From Arthrobacter sp. UM1 (lineage in GTDB: Bacteria; Actinomycetota; Actinomycetes; Actinomycetales; Micrococcaceae), in NCBI RefSeq assembly GCF_020483305.1, contig NZ_JACWAB010000004.1:124001-188000 (forward strand): a DNA stretch of 64,000 nucleotides. Direction: 5' to 3'. The stretch's first letter is position 1. Every line of letters starts with the position of its first letter. Position numbers and translations under genes: made by a program. Under the pieces are notes generated by a model, which made no database searches, had not been told where the DNA came from, and saw only the letters and a program-made list of their open reading frames with translations. Shown piece by piece: positions 39,956 through 49,355 of this stretch.

Positions 39956-42538
39956 ATGGCCACTTTCCTCTACAAGCTCGGCCGCCTCGCCGCCCGCCGC
40001 AAGGGCGCGTTCATGGCGGCCTGGCTCGTCGTCATCCTTGCCGTCGGCGGAGCCGCCGTCGCGTTCAAGGGCGAGTTCGTCAACTCCTTCTCCCTCCCGC
40101 AGTCGGAGTCCTACCAGACGCTACAGCGGCTCAAGACCGCGCTGCCGGAGGCCTCGGGCGGGCAGGGGCAGTTCGCCGTCCTCTCGGACAAGCCGTTCAC
40201 CGAGGACCAGAAGAAGGCCGTCACGCAGGCCGCCGAGCGGCTCAAGAAGAAGAACCACGTCCAGGACGTCCGGGACCCCTTCACGCTGCAGGAGCAGACG
40301 GACAGCGGCCGCGCCCAGATCGCCGCCTTCCCGCAGAAGAAGAAGGACGGCGAGGCCAAGATCGCGGAGGGCGAGAAGAAGCTCAACGAGGCCCAGGCGC
40401 AGCTGGACCAGGGCCGCAAGCAGCTCGCCCCCGTCCTCGCTCAGATCGAGGGCATGAAGAAAGCCGGCATGGGAGCCCAGGCCGCCGCGATCGAGTCCCA
40501 GGTCAAGCCCAAGGCCGAGCAGCTGCAGCAGGGCCAGGCCAAGATCGACGCCGGCCGCGCCCAGCTCGCCGAGGCCAAGAAGAAGCTCGCGGACGGCGAG
40601 AAGAAGGTCAACGAGGCCAAGCGCCAGCTCGACTCCACCCAGGGCATGCGCTTCGTGGCGGAGAACAACAAGGCCGCTGTCGTCTCCGTCTCCTTCGACG
40701 AGGAGGCCGAGGCCCTCAAGGACGAGGACCGCCAGGCCCTCATCACGGAGGCCGACAAGCTCAAGGACAAGGGCCTCACGGTCGAGTACTCCAAGGAGAT
40801 CATCGGCCAGACGCCGAGCGTCGCCGGTCCGGGCGAGATCCTCGGCGTCGTCATCGCGGCGGTGCTCCTGTTCATCATGCTCGGCACGCTCGTGGCGGCG
40901 GGGCTCCCGCTGCTCGTGGCCGTGCTCGGCGTGGGCATCGGCGTGGGCGGAGGCGTGGCCCTGTCCTCGCTGGTGCAGTTCACGTCCACGTCGCTGACGC
41001 TCGGCACCATGCTGGGCCTCGCCGTCGGCATCGACTACTCGCTCTTCATCGTCAACCGCTACCGGTCCAACCGGATGCGCGGCCTGGAGAAGACGGAGGC
41101 GGTGGGCCTCGCCGTCGGGACGGCCGGCAACGCGGTCACGTTCGCGGGCCTCACGGTCATCATCGCGCTCGCGGCCCTCACGGTCACCGGCATCCCGTTC
41201 CTCGGGACGATGGGCCTTGTGGGCGCGGGCACCATCGCCGTCGCCGTCCTCCTGGCCATCACGCTGACGCCGGCGCTCATCTCCGCGATCGGCCGGCAGG
41301 CCATGCCGAAGCGCATGCGCGCGGTGGCCGAGGAGAACCAGAGCCGCCTCGAGCGCGGCGAGCGCCTCGAGGACCACCACGTCTCCGAGCGGAAGTGGGG
41401 GCGGATCGTCACGCGCCGCCCGTGGGTCACGGTCCTCGCGTCCGTGCTCGCGCTGGGCGCGCTCGCCATCCCGGCCGCGCAGCTGCGGCTCGCCCTGCCC
41501 GACGGCGGCTCGGAGTCCCGCGACTCGACCCAGTACCGCGAGTACCAGGCGGTGAGCGAGAACTTCGGCCCCGGCGTGAACGGCCCGCTCGTCGTGGTGA
41601 CGGACCTGCCCGAGGGCCTCAGCGAGGAGCAGGCCAAGGACGCGCAGTACAAGGCGGCGGACGAGCTGCGCCGGCTCGACGTCGTGGCCGCCGTCCCCGG
41701 CGCCCTCTCGAAGGACCGCCGCACGGGCGTCATCCAGGTCATCCCGAAGGAGGGGCCGGCCTCGGAGTCCACGAAGGAGCTCGTCCAGAAGATCAAGGAC
41801 GAGAAGCAGGCGATCCAGGACAAGACCGGCGCGGTCTCCCACGTCACGGGACAGTCCGCCATCCAGATCGACGTCTCGGAGACGCTCGCGAAGGCGCTGC
41901 CGCTCTACCTCGCGGTGGTGGTGGGCCTCTCGCTCATCCTGCTGCTGCTCGTGTTCCGCTCCGTGCTGGTGCCGCTGCTCGCCACGGGCGGATTCCTCCT
42001 CTCGCTGTTCGCCACGCTGGGCGCCGTCGTCGGCATCTACCAGCTGGGCTTCATGGGGGACCTGTTCCGTGTGAGCCAGCCCGCGCCGATCCTCAGCTTC
42101 CTGCCGACCATGGTGGTGGGCATCCTGTTCGGCCTCGCGATGGACTACCAGATGTTCCTCGTGTCCGGCATGCGGGAGGCGTATGTCCACGGGAAGGACG
42201 CGCGGACGGCGGTGCGGAGCGGCTTCAACCACGGCGCGCGGATCGTCACCGTGGCGGCGCTCATCATGGTCTCGGTGTTCGCGGGCTTCATCTTCGCGGA
42301 CGAGGCGATGATCCGGCCCATGGGCTTCGCGCTCGCGTTCGGCGTGCTCGTGGACGCGTTCGTCATCCGCATGACGCTCACGCCCGCGCTGCTGCACCTG
42401 CTCGGGGAGCGGGCGTGGCGGATCCCGCGGTGGCTCGACAGGATCCTGCCGAATGTGGATGTGGAGGGCGCTAGGCTAGAGAGCCAGAAGCAGCACGCCG
42501 AGCCCGCCCGTTCGGTGACGGGCCCAGAGGAGTCCTGA
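39956..42538 (+). CDS. MMPL/RND-family transporter
   Basis: An 860-residue MMPL-type exporter of lipids or drugs driven by the proton gradient. The first membrane helix is near residues 19-36. The first extracytoplasmic domain contains an unusual long charged coiled coil (about residues 115-230: KIAEGEKKLNEAQAQLDQGR, AQLAEAKKKLADGEKKVNEA). Helices 2-6 lie around 295-460, including GLAVGIDYSLFIVNRYR. After a second loop, helices 7-12 end near 830, including GLAMDYQMFLVSGMREAY. Co-transcribed with TetR; its stop overlaps the next start (TGATG). Confidence 0.92.
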   Translation: MATFLYKLGRLAARRKGAFMAAWLVVILAVGGAAVAFKGEFVNSFSLPQSESYQTLQRLKTALPEASGGQGQFAVLSDKPFTEDQKKAVTQAAERLKKKNHVQDVRDPFTLQEQTDSGRAQIAAFPQKKKDGEAKIAEGEKKLNEAQAQLDQGRKQLAPVLAQIEGMKKAGMGAQAAAIESQVKPKAEQLQQGQAKIDAGRAQLAEAKKKLADGEKKVNEAKRQLDSTQGMRFVAENNKAAVVSVSFDEEAEALKDEDRQALITEADKLKDKGLTVEYSKEIIGQTPSVAGPGEILGVVIAAVLLFIMLGTLVAAGLPLLVAVLGVGIGVGGGVALSSLVQFTSTSLTLGTMLGLAVGIDYSLFIVNRYRSNRMRGLEKTEAVGLAVGTAGNAVTFAGLTVIIALAALTVTGIPFLGTMGLVGAGTIAVAVLLAITLTPALISAIGRQAMPKRMRAVAEENQSRLERGERLEDHHVSERKWGRIVTRRPWVTVLASVLALGALAIPAAQLRLALPDGGSESRDSTQYREYQAVSENFGPGVNGPLVVVTDLPEGLSEEQAKDAQYKAADELRRLDVVAAVPGALSKDRRTGVIQVIPKEGPASESTKELVQKIKDEKQAIQDKTGAVSHVTGQSAIQIDVSETLAKALPLYLAVVVGLSLILLLLVFRSVLVPLLATGGFLLSLFATLGAVVGIYQLGFMGDLFRVSQPAPILSFLPTMVVGILFGLAMDYQMFLVSGMREAYVHGKDARTAVRSGFNHGARIVTVAALIMVSVFAGFIFADEAMIRPMGFALAFGVLVDAFVIRMTLTPALLHLLGERAWRIPRWLDRILPNVDVEGARLESQKQHAEPARSVTGPEES

Positions 42539-44181
42539 TGAACGCCACCCCTGAGAACACGTCAGACCGCGAGGAGCGTCGGAACGGCTCCAGCGCCCTC
42601 CGCCGCTCCCAGCAGGAGCAGGAGCAGACGCAGCACATCCCGCTCGTCAGCGGCACGTCCGAGGAGCCGCGGGAGCGCGCCGACTCGGGCATGACCCTCG
42701 GCGAGCGCCTCTCCCGCGAGGCCGAGCGCTTCCGCGGGCGCCGCGAGGAGCGGCACGCGGAGCGCGACGGCGAGGGCCTCGGCGAGGACCGTCTCGATGA
42801 GCCCCGTTCCGGCGCGGACTTCGGCAGGGATGTCGAGGACGGACGCGACGGCGAGCGCAGCGAGCACCGCGGCCGGGTCGAGCCGGGCGCCGCTCCGGCG
42901 GACCCGGAGCGCGCGGGACGCTCCGCCCGCTCTGCCGGCGACGATCCGAACCCGCCCACCGGCTTCGTCGGCGCAGGCCCGGTGGAGGACACCCGGACGG
43001 CCGCCCACCAGCACGTGGGCTCCTCCGGCCGCCGCGGCCCGGAGCACGGCGCGGATCTCGGCTCCGGCCACGGCGTGGAGCGCGGCGCGGCCGCCGCCTC
43101 GGGCGCAGGGGCCAGCGCGGCTCCCTCCCAGCGCCGCAACACCCGGTACGACGACGACCAGCCCCGCGGCCTCTCCGGCGTCGGCTCCCAGGGCACCCGC
43201 CCCGAGCCGGACTTCCTCAACGGATTCGACGACGACGAGGTGGGCGAGTACGTCCCCGGCCAGTGGGACGAGCCGCACGAGGACTCGACCCGCTCGCATT
43301 CCGTCTCCCGCGGACGCCGCTCCGAGGACGGGGACCGCCGCGGCTCCACCGGCGCAGACACGGCCTCCCACTCCGCCGTCCGCCCCATGGGCACGGAGAC
43401 GCAGGCCATGCCGGCCGCCTCCGCCGCCGGGCTCTCCGGCGCTGCCGCGGTGGGCGACGACGAGGACCGCCGCAACGAGGAGCACCGCCGGAACGAGGAC
43501 ACCCCGTTCCTGCGCCGCGAGCGCGAGGACGAGCGCCACGAGCCCCGCGACCACCGCGCGGACAACGACCTCGAATACCGCAACCGCCTGGACCTCCTGG
43601 ACCGGGAGAAGCAGGCCTTCGGCGGACTCCGCCTGGGCACGGGCTTCTTCGGCTGGCTGACGGCGATGGGCATGATGGGCCTCCTCGGCCTCATCGCGAG
43701 CGCCGTCGTGGGCATGATCTCCTACGTCAACAACACGACCGGCGCTGAGGCCACCCGCCAGCTGCAGTCCATCACCTCGGGCTCGGCGCTCACGGGCGGC
43801 CAGGGCATCCTCGCCGCCGTGGTCAGCGGCGTCATCCTGTTCCTGTCCTTCCTGGCCGGCGGCTACGTGGCCGGCCGGATGGCGCGCTTCTCGGGCGCGG
43901 CGCAGGGCTTCGGCGTGTGGCTGTGGTTCATCATCGTGACGGCGGCCGCCTCGGTGGCCGCGGTGGTGGGTCTGTCCAGCCTGAGCGGCACGGGCCTCTC
44001 CAAGTGGGTGCCCTCGACGAGCAACCTGCTTAGCCTGCCCTCGCTCATCGCCCTCGCGGTCGTGGCGGTGCTGTCCCTCGTGGCGGCGCTCATCGGCGGC
44101 GCGGCGGGCATGCGCTACCACCGGCGCATCGACCGGGCCGACTTCGCCGAGGAGTTCGGCGAGGACTGGCAGGACCGCTAG
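42538..44181 (+). CDS. Membrane protein with long disordered N-terminus
   Basis: A 547-residue protein. The first ~360 residues are hydrophilic, rich in Arg/Glu/Ser/Gly and repeats of charged residues, with no fold visible. The end has four membrane helices: GFFGWLTAMGMMGLLGLIAS, GILAAVVSGVILFLSFLAGG, FGVWLWFIIVTAAASVAAVV and LPSLIALAVVAVLSLVAALI. Then comes RYHRRIDRADFAEEFGEDWQ. I do not recognise a named family. It starts within the stop of the MMPL gene, so it is translationally coupled and may assist that transporter or envelope integrity. Confidence 0.75.
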   Translation: MNATPENTSDREERRNGSSALRRSQQEQEQTQHIPLVSGTSEEPRERADSGMTLGERLSREAERFRGRREERHAERDGEGLGEDRLDEPRSGADFGRDVEDGRDGERSEHRGRVEPGAAPADPERAGRSARSAGDDPNPPTGFVGAGPVEDTRTAAHQHVGSSGRRGPEHGADLGSGHGVERGAAAASGAGASAAPSQRRNTRYDDDQPRGLSGVGSQGTRPEPDFLNGFDDDEVGEYVPGQWDEPHEDSTRSHSVSRGRRSEDGDRRGSTGADTASHSAVRPMGTETQAMPAASAAGLSGAAAVGDDEDRRNEEHRRNEDTPFLRREREDERHEPRDHRADNDLEYRNRLDLLDREKQAFGGLRLGTGFFGWLTAMGMMGLLGLIASAVVGMISYVNNTTGAEATRQLQSITSGSALTGGQGILAAVVSGVILFLSFLAGGYVAGRMARFSGAAQGFGVWLWFIIVTAAASVAAVVGLSSLSGTGLSKWVPSTSNLLSLPSLIALAVVAVLSLVAALIGGAAGMRYHRRIDRADFAEEFGEDWQDR

Positions 44182-44202
44182 GCCCCGGCCCCAGCAGACC
44201 GC

Positions 44203-44237
44203 AGCGGGCGGTCACCCTCATCGGGTGGCCGCCCGCT
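44203..44237 (+). terminator. Intrinsic terminator of the TetR-MMPL operon
   Basis: The AGCGGGCGGTCACCC stem (44203-44217) pairs with 44223-44237, 15 bp with one G-T wobble. It is followed by CTGCGTTTCC, so the T-run is short. It lies 22 bp after the stop codon. Confidence 0.65.
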
Positions 44238-44312
44238 CTGCGTTTCCGGGGGGGGCAGCCCGGTGAGTTGGCCGGGGGCCGGTGTTGCCCAGGTGAGGCC
44301 GCCCCTCCCAGG

Positions 44313-45833
44313 TCAGCCCTTCCGCTGACCCCTCTTCCGCTCTGCGACCGCGAGCGCTCCGAGCACGACGGCGCCCGTGGTCAGCGCTCCCCCGACGATG
44401 ACCGCCCACAGCGGAACAGGTCCCACGGAGCCGGCCGAGCCCGAACGGGACGCGCCCGGCGAGCCCTTGAACACCGTGACACCGCTGCCGTGAGACGCGC
44501 CCTGGGCGGCCGGTGGCTCGGGCACCGTGCCCGCGCCCGCGTCCGCGCCGGGCTGGCCTCCACCTATCTGGTCGCCGCCTGTCTGGTCCCCGCCGGGCTG
44601 GCCACCGCCGGGCGCGCCTGCGCCTGTCTGGTCTCCGCCGGTGCCGGCGGCACCGGCACCGCCGGCTGCCGGGCCGGTGGCGAGCGCAGGCTCAGCGTCC
44701 GGGACGGGGGCCGGGCGAAGCGCCGCAGCAGAGCCGCCTGAGCCTGTTCCGCCCTCTCCGGCTCCCACGGTGGAGCTGGGACCCAGCAGAGGCGGCAGGT
44801 CAGCCGCCGCTCCCCCGCCTGGACCCGGCTTCGGCTGGGAAGGGGTCTGCGCGGGGCGGGACGCCGGGGCCTGGGGAGACGGCTTCACGGGGCGGCTCGG
44901 CGGGTGGCTCGGCGACGTGCTCGCCGGTCGGCTCGGCGTCGGCGAGGACTCGCTCGGCGCGGGACTCGGCCGTGGGCCGGGGTCCTTCGAGGGGGCGGGG
45001 CTCGGTTTCTCGGCTGCACGACCCGCCGTCACGCTCCACCTCAGGGTCACGGAGTTGGAGGAGACCCGGTCGCCGTCGTCGGTCTCGGCGTAGAGGGTCA
45101 GGGTGATGCTGTACTCGCCAGGGGCGCCGAAGGTCCAGTTCGGCTCGTAGTTGGTCCTGCCCTCGAACGGGAAGTTCTTGAAGTACGGGTGCGTGCTGCT
45201 CAGCATCCGCTTCGTGTAGCGGTAGCCGGGGCGGTACTCCCCCAGCTCGAACCAGGACGGCCCGGAGAACTGCCGGAGGCTGAGCCGCAGCGAGTCCGGC
45301 TTGATCCCGGCGGGCGGCTTGGCGAAGGAGCTCCCGAAGTCCTGCTTGTCCCCCTTGCCGTGGAACAGGGCCGCAGGGACGGTGAGACCCGGCTTGCCGA
45401 TCCAGGAGATGTCGCTGTCCGGGTCCACCGGGGGAACGGTGAAGAGGGAGGCGTCCTTGCCGGGGTTCTCGCTGTCCGGGCGGGACTCGAGGAGGAAGCG
45501 GCTCCGGCTCGACTGCACGGTCTTGCCGTCCGCGTCCTTCGACGAGAGAACGGGCTTGATGCCGTCCCAGGAGAGGCTGAGCACCTCGGAGCCGCCGCCT
45601 CGGATGATCCCTCCGCCCTCGTCGGGGCGGGGCTCCTCCGCGCGGGCACGGTCTGCACGGACCCCTTCCGCGCCGCCTCCCTCCCCCTGGAGCGGGACGG
45701 CGGCCCGCTCAGCAGCGAGCGCAGAGGCGGGCGCCGCCACAGAACCGAGCGCGAGCGCCGCAACGAGAGCTGCGGCTCCCGTGGCTCGCGCGGCTCCGGG
45801 CACCTCGGCCTTATTCAGCGGACGACGACGCAT
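44313..45833 (-). CDS. Surface-anchored choice-of-anchor-M-type protein, second of pair
   Basis: A 506-residue exported protein. Signal peptide in residues 1-41 (ATGAAALVAALALGSVAAPA, cut near ASALA). One beta-domain spans about 65-270 (SEVLSLSWDGIKPVLSSKDA; DSDISWIGKPGLTVPAALFH; EYSITLTLYAETDDGDRVSS). A Pro/Ser-rich then Gly/Gln-rich stalk follows. A C-terminal membrane helix (LWAVIVGGALTTGAVVLGAL) with basic tail anchors it. It resembles the actinobacterial surface-anchored domain family (TIGR03769) usually tied to metal ABC transporters. It overlaps the upstream partner gene by 23 bp and has GAGGAG before the ATG. Confidence 0.7.
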   Translation of the reverse strand: MRRRPLNKAEVPGAARATGAAALVAALALGSVAAPASALAAERAAVPLQGEGGGAEGVRADRARAEEPRPDEGGGIIRGGGSEVLSLSWDGIKPVLSSKDADGKTVQSSRSRFLLESRPDSENPGKDASLFTVPPVDPDSDISWIGKPGLTVPAALFHGKGDKQDFGSSFAKPPAGIKPDSLRLSLRQFSGPSWFELGEYRPGYRYTKRMLSSTHPYFKNFPFEGRTNYEPNWTFGAPGEYSITLTLYAETDDGDRVSSNSVTLRWSVTAGRAAEKPSPAPSKDPGPRPSPAPSESSPTPSRPASTSPSHPPSRPVKPSPQAPASRPAQTPSQPKPGPGGGAAADLPPLLGPSSTVGAGEGGTGSGGSAAALRPAPVPDAEPALATGPAAGGAGAAGTGGDQTGAGAPGGGQPGGDQTGGDQIGGGQPGADAGAGTVPEPPAAQGASHGSGVTVFKGSPGASRSGSAGSVGPVPLWAVIVGGALTTGAVVLGALAVAERKRGQRKG

Positions 45834-47976
45834 GTGAACTCCTCTGAGAGCGCTTGGTCGCAGCCGCCCACAGGGCGAGCGCGACGACGAAGGCGGCGCC
45901 CGCGGCGCCGAGTACACCCACCACGGCCGCACTGGCCGAGGCGGGGGCTGCTGTGGGGACGCTGGACCCGCGTCCGCCAGCGAGCGGCTGGGCAGAGCGA
46001 GGGTCTGCTGCGGGAACGGATCCGCCCGTTCCCGCGGCCGGGTCGGGGCCCTCCCCCAGGGCACCGGCGTCCGTTCCGCCGAGCGAACCGGCATCGCCGA
46101 GAGGCCCGGCCGCGCCGGAACCGGCGGCACCGGACAGCCCTCCCGCCGCCCCGCCGAAGGCGGAGCCGCCCGGCTCGACCGACGAGGCCAGCTGTGCAGC
46201 AAGGCTCAGGGCCCCGCCGCCGGACGAAGATCCGAAGGACGGGGCGCCGCCGAACAGATCACCGGACGGGCCTCCGGACGGGCTGCCGCCGGACGGCCCT
46301 GCGCCCACTGCGCCCGAACCGCCGCCCCCGGTACCGCCAGCGCCTGCGGCGCATGCGCCTGCCGGCAGCCGCGTCCCGCTCCCGACCGCCACCGTGTACG
46401 GGGCGTCAGCGGTGTGGACTCGGCCGTCTTTGCCCCGCGCCGAGTACCGGACCGTCATCTCGTAGAGGCCCGGCCGGCTGAAGGACATGGCGTGGTGGAC
46501 GTGCGAGGGCTCGGCGAGCGGAAAGGCGCCGTGCGGCCGCTTGGCCGAGTCCCACCGCACCGTCAGACCGTTGATGAGGTCCTCCTGGAAGAGCGTGACC
46601 CGTCCGGGCCCTCGCACGGAGGCGAGGGACACGTTCACCGGGCCGGCGAGGCGGCCGTAGTCCAGGCGCTCGGTGTTGAAGCCGGCCCAGATGCCCCGGG
46701 GCTCCTGGACCTGCGGGATGATCCAGGCCGTGCTGCCCGCAGGCCCCACCGCCTCGAATCCGCGGGGAATGCGGGTCTTGAGCGAGTCGTTCACGGCGAG
46801 CACCGCGCTCCGAGGCGCCCGGCGCACCGCCTGCCCGCGGGACTCGTCCACGAGCACCGGCCTGAACTCGCCTCCCGCCTGCTCCACGGCGAGGTCCACG
46901 TGGCCGCTCGCGATGACGGCCCGCTGGCAGGTCCGGTGCGGCGAGGGCGCCGCCGGCGCCGGCTGCTCAGGCGACGAGGGCCTGGCGGGCTGGGACGGCT
47001 GCGGCGCCGTCGGGCTCTCCGGACGCTCAGGAGAAGCAGGGTCCGAAGGCCGGGGCTCGGGGGCTGTGCCGTCCGGGCGCCGGTGGCGCGGGGACTCGGG
47101 GCCGACGTCGAGAGAGGGCTCGTCCCCCTTCGGCGGCCCCACCTGCCAGATGACCTTGGAGACGTTGGAGACCACGGGCTTGCCCGTCAGCGGGTCCCGG
47201 CTCCGCGCCTGGAAGGCCACGGTGTAGCGGCCGGGCTTGCTGAACGCCCAGTTGAAGTGCCCGTGGGCGTGCGGCTTCACGGGGAAGGACTGGAGCTTGG
47301 GATCCCGGCTCGAGAACACGCGCTGGACCCGCGCTCCTCCCGCCTGGAACACCTCCATCCACCCGGGGCCGTCCACGCTGAGGAGGCGGATGGAGACGTC
47401 GTCGATGTCCACGGAGGACGCCGGGAGGTCCCCCGCGCCGACGCCCGGCCACACCGGCTTCCAGTTCCCGTAGAGGGCCTGCGGCGCGTTCCACAGCACG
47501 GTGCCGGGCTTCCCGAGGAAGCTCAGATCCGTGCCGCGGGACGGGTCGGGGACGGTCAGCTTGGAGACGTCGTGGCCCTCGTGCTGCTGGGCCTGGAGGT
47601 CAAGGTAGAGGTCGTCCGCCGGGCGGACCGCGTGCGCCCCGACCACAAGGTCCATCCGCAGACCGCGGTCCCGGTCCCAGTGGACGTGCGCAGCGTCCAC
47701 GTGGGCGTTCTTGACCGCCTCCCGCTGAGGCTGCTCCGGCCGGGCGCCCCGATCCGCCCCCGCCTGCTCCTCGTCAGCCGCGGCCGCGGGCAGAGCCGCT
47801 CCGGGCACCCCCTCCGGGCCGGATGCCGCGCCTCCGAACGGCAGCACGAGCGCCGCCGCGAGAACGGCCGCGAGCGCTCCCCGCAGGGTCCGACGACGTC
47901 GACGGCGGCCCGCCGATCCGCCGGAGGACGGCGACACAGGCGAGACAGACGGGGCGGAGGGCGGCGAAGAGGGCAT
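45811..47976 (-). CDS. Surface-anchored protein with two choice-of-anchor-M-type domains
   Basis: A 721-residue exported protein. A long basic leader precedes the signal helix TLRGALAAVLAAALVLPFGG. Two TIGR03769-like domains are visible: the first about residues 90-290 (AHVHWDRDRGLRMDLVVGAH; LSFLGKPGTVLWNAPQ; HFNWAFSKPGRYTVAFQARS), the second about 355-555 (GHVDLAVEQAGGEFRPVLVD; GIWAGFNTERLDYGRLAGPV; HHAMSFSRPGLYEMTVRYSA). A Gly/Ser-rich stalk and a C-terminal membrane helix (AAGAAFVVALALWAAATKRS) follow. Members usually occur with zinc or manganese ABC transporters; none is in the window. A possible Zur site precedes it. Confidence 0.75.
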   Translation of the reverse strand: MPSSPPSAPSVSPVSPSSGGSAGRRRRRRTLRGALAAVLAAALVLPFGGAASGPEGVPGAALPAAAADEEQAGADRGARPEQPQREAVKNAHVDAAHVHWDRDRGLRMDLVVGAHAVRPADDLYLDLQAQQHEGHDVSKLTVPDPSRGTDLSFLGKPGTVLWNAPQALYGNWKPVWPGVGAGDLPASSVDIDDVSIRLLSVDGPGWMEVFQAGGARVQRVFSSRDPKLQSFPVKPHAHGHFNWAFSKPGRYTVAFQARSRDPLTGKPVVSNVSKVIWQVGPPKGDEPSLDVGPESPRHRRPDGTAPEPRPSDPASPERPESPTAPQPSQPARPSSPEQPAPAAPSPHRTCQRAVIASGHVDLAVEQAGGEFRPVLVDESRGQAVRRAPRSAVLAVNDSLKTRIPRGFEAVGPAGSTAWIIPQVQEPRGIWAGFNTERLDYGRLAGPVNVSLASVRGPGRVTLFQEDLINGLTVRWDSAKRPHGAFPLAEPSHVHHAMSFSRPGLYEMTVRYSARGKDGRVHTADAPYTVAVGSGTRLPAGACAAGAGGTGGGGSGAVGAGPSGGSPSGGPSGDLFGGAPSFGSSSGGGALSLAAQLASSVEPGGSAFGGAAGGLSGAAGSGAAGPLGDAGSLGGTDAGALGEGPDPAAGTGGSVPAADPRSAQPLAGGRGSSVPTAAPASASAAVVGVLGAAGAAFVVALALWAAATKRSQRSSHASSSAE

Positions 47977-48008
47977 GGACGGTTCTCCCGAGTGAGGTGC
48001 GGACGTCC

Positions 48009-48037
48009 ATCATACCTCTAGTTGAGATCGGTTCTCA
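48009..48037 (-). promoter_or_regulatory. Promoter with Zur-like palindrome ahead of the surface-protein operon
   Basis: On the minus strand a -10 TATGAT (48009-48014) has 17 bp to TGAGAA. The 15-bp imperfect palindrome TGAGAACCGATCTCA (48023-48037) covers the -35 and part of the spacer. Its form is close to actinobacterial Zur boxes (TGA...TCA with A-rich arms), which would give repression by zinc. Assignment is inference. Confidence 0.5.
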
Positions 48038-48094
48038 TTTAGCTAGCCAACCGAACAACCTGCACAGGGCCGCCGTTCCAGCAGATCCGCACCC

Positions 48095-49336
48095 CTACAG
48101 CGCCCGCAGCTGCTCCGGCCCCTCGCCGAGCTTGACCGAGTGGGTGAAGCCGTCCTCCTGGAGGCGTCCGAAGAACGCGCCGGCGAGCTTGCGCGGCATC
48201 GCCACCGGGATGACCACGGCGGAGTCGAGCTCCCGGGCCAGGGCCCGCTTGGCCTGGGCGGTCTCCAGCGGGGAGGCGTCCTTGGGGAAGAGCAGCGCCA
48301 CGCGGCGCTCGCCCGTCTCCTCGAGCTCCACGAGGTCCACGATGCGCTCGAACCCGATGGAGAACCCGCAGGCCGGGACGTCCTTGCCGAGCCACTTGCC
48401 CACGACGCCGTCGTACCGGCCGCCGCCCGCCACGGAGGAGCCGGAGCCGGCGTGCGCCACCTCGAAGATGGGGCCCGTGTAGTAGCCCATGCCGCGGACG
48501 AGGGTCGGGTCGAACACGATCCGCACGTCCGGCAGCTCGGCGCGGACGGCCTCGGCGATCTGCGGCAGGTCGTAGAGGTCCACGCCCTCGAGCGCGGGGG
48601 CCGAGGCGTCCAGGGGCGAGTCCGTCCCGATTCGCTCGAGCTCGGCGGTGAGCGCCTCCACGGAGTCCGGGGCCAGGCCGACCTTCTCGAGGAGCTCCGC
48701 GCGCACCCCGTCCATGCCGATCTTGTCCAGCTTGTCCACCGTGATGAGGGCCTTCGGCTGCTCCGCCTCCGGGACCCCGGCGCGGGTGAGGAGATCGGTG
48801 AGGACGCGGCGGTCGTTGACCCGCAGCGTGACCCCCTCCGCAAGGCCCAGGCGGCCGAGCGCGTCCATCGTGGCGGTGACGAGCTCCATCTCGGCGAGGA
48901 CGCTCTCCTCGCCGATCACGTCGATGTCGCACTGGACGAACTGCCGGTAGCGGCCCTTCTGCGGGCGCTCCGCCCGCCACACCGGGCCGGTCTGGAAGGC
49001 GCGGAAGACGGCGGGCAGCTCCGCCTGGTTGCTCGCGTAGAAGCGCGTCAGCGGGACCGTCAGGTCATACCGCAGCGCGGAGTCCACGGACTCCCCCGGC
49101 CGGACCGCCTGCTCCGGGTCCAGGCCGCGCTTCTGGATCTCGAAGAGCATGGACTCGTTGTCCCCGCCCTGCCCGGACTTCAGGCGCTCGATCGGCTCCA
49201 CGGCCGGCGTCTCGATCTGGGTGAACCCGTGCTCCGCGTACGCCTGCCGGATCGTGTCGAGAATGCGGGCTCGACGCCGGTGTGCACTGGGCAGGATGTC
49301 GCGCATGCCGCGCGCGGGTACGACTTTCGGGCTCAT
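48095..49336 (-). CDS. hisS: Histidyl-tRNA synthetase
   Basis: A 413-residue class II synthetase that charges tRNA-His. Motif 1 region SALRYDLTVPLTRFYA, motif 2 FQTGPVWRAERPQKGRYRQF followed by VQCDIDVIG, the histidine-binding LVRGMGYYTGPIFEVA, motif 3 GFSIGFERIVDL, and a C-terminal anticodon-binding domain (VALLFPKDASPLETAQAKRA onward) are all present. The start is the ATG giving MSPKVVPARGMRDILP, the usual N-terminus; the longer frame is not supported. A TAGACT -10 lies seven bases before the ATG, so the message may be leaderless. Confidence 0.97.
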   Translation of the reverse strand: MSPKVVPARGMRDILPSAHRRRARILDTIRQAYAEHGFTQIETPAVEPIERLKSGQGGDNESMLFEIQKRGLDPEQAVRPGESVDSALRYDLTVPLTRFYASNQAELPAVFRAFQTGPVWRAERPQKGRYRQFVQCDIDVIGEESVLAEMELVTATMDALGRLGLAEGVTLRVNDRRVLTDLLTRAGVPEAEQPKALITVDKLDKIGMDGVRAELLEKVGLAPDSVEALTAELERIGTDSPLDASAPALEGVDLYDLPQIAEAVRAELPDVRIVFDPTLVRGMGYYTGPIFEVAHAGSGSSVAGGGRYDGVVGKWLGKDVPACGFSIGFERIVDLVELEETGERRVALLFPKDASPLETAQAKRALARELDSAVVIPVAMPRKLAGAFFGRLQEDGFTHSVKLGEGPEQLRAL

Positions 49337-49355
49337 GAACCCTAGTCTAAAGTCC
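49337..49355. promoter_or_regulatory. Shared bidirectional -10 between hisS and alkB
   Basis: TAGTCTA (49343-49349) reads as a -10 on both strands (TAGTCT rightward, TAGACT leftward). Exactly seven bases separate it from the hisS ATG on one side and the alkB GTG on the other, consistent with two leaderless mRNAs. The -35 regions are weak. Confidence 0.55.
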
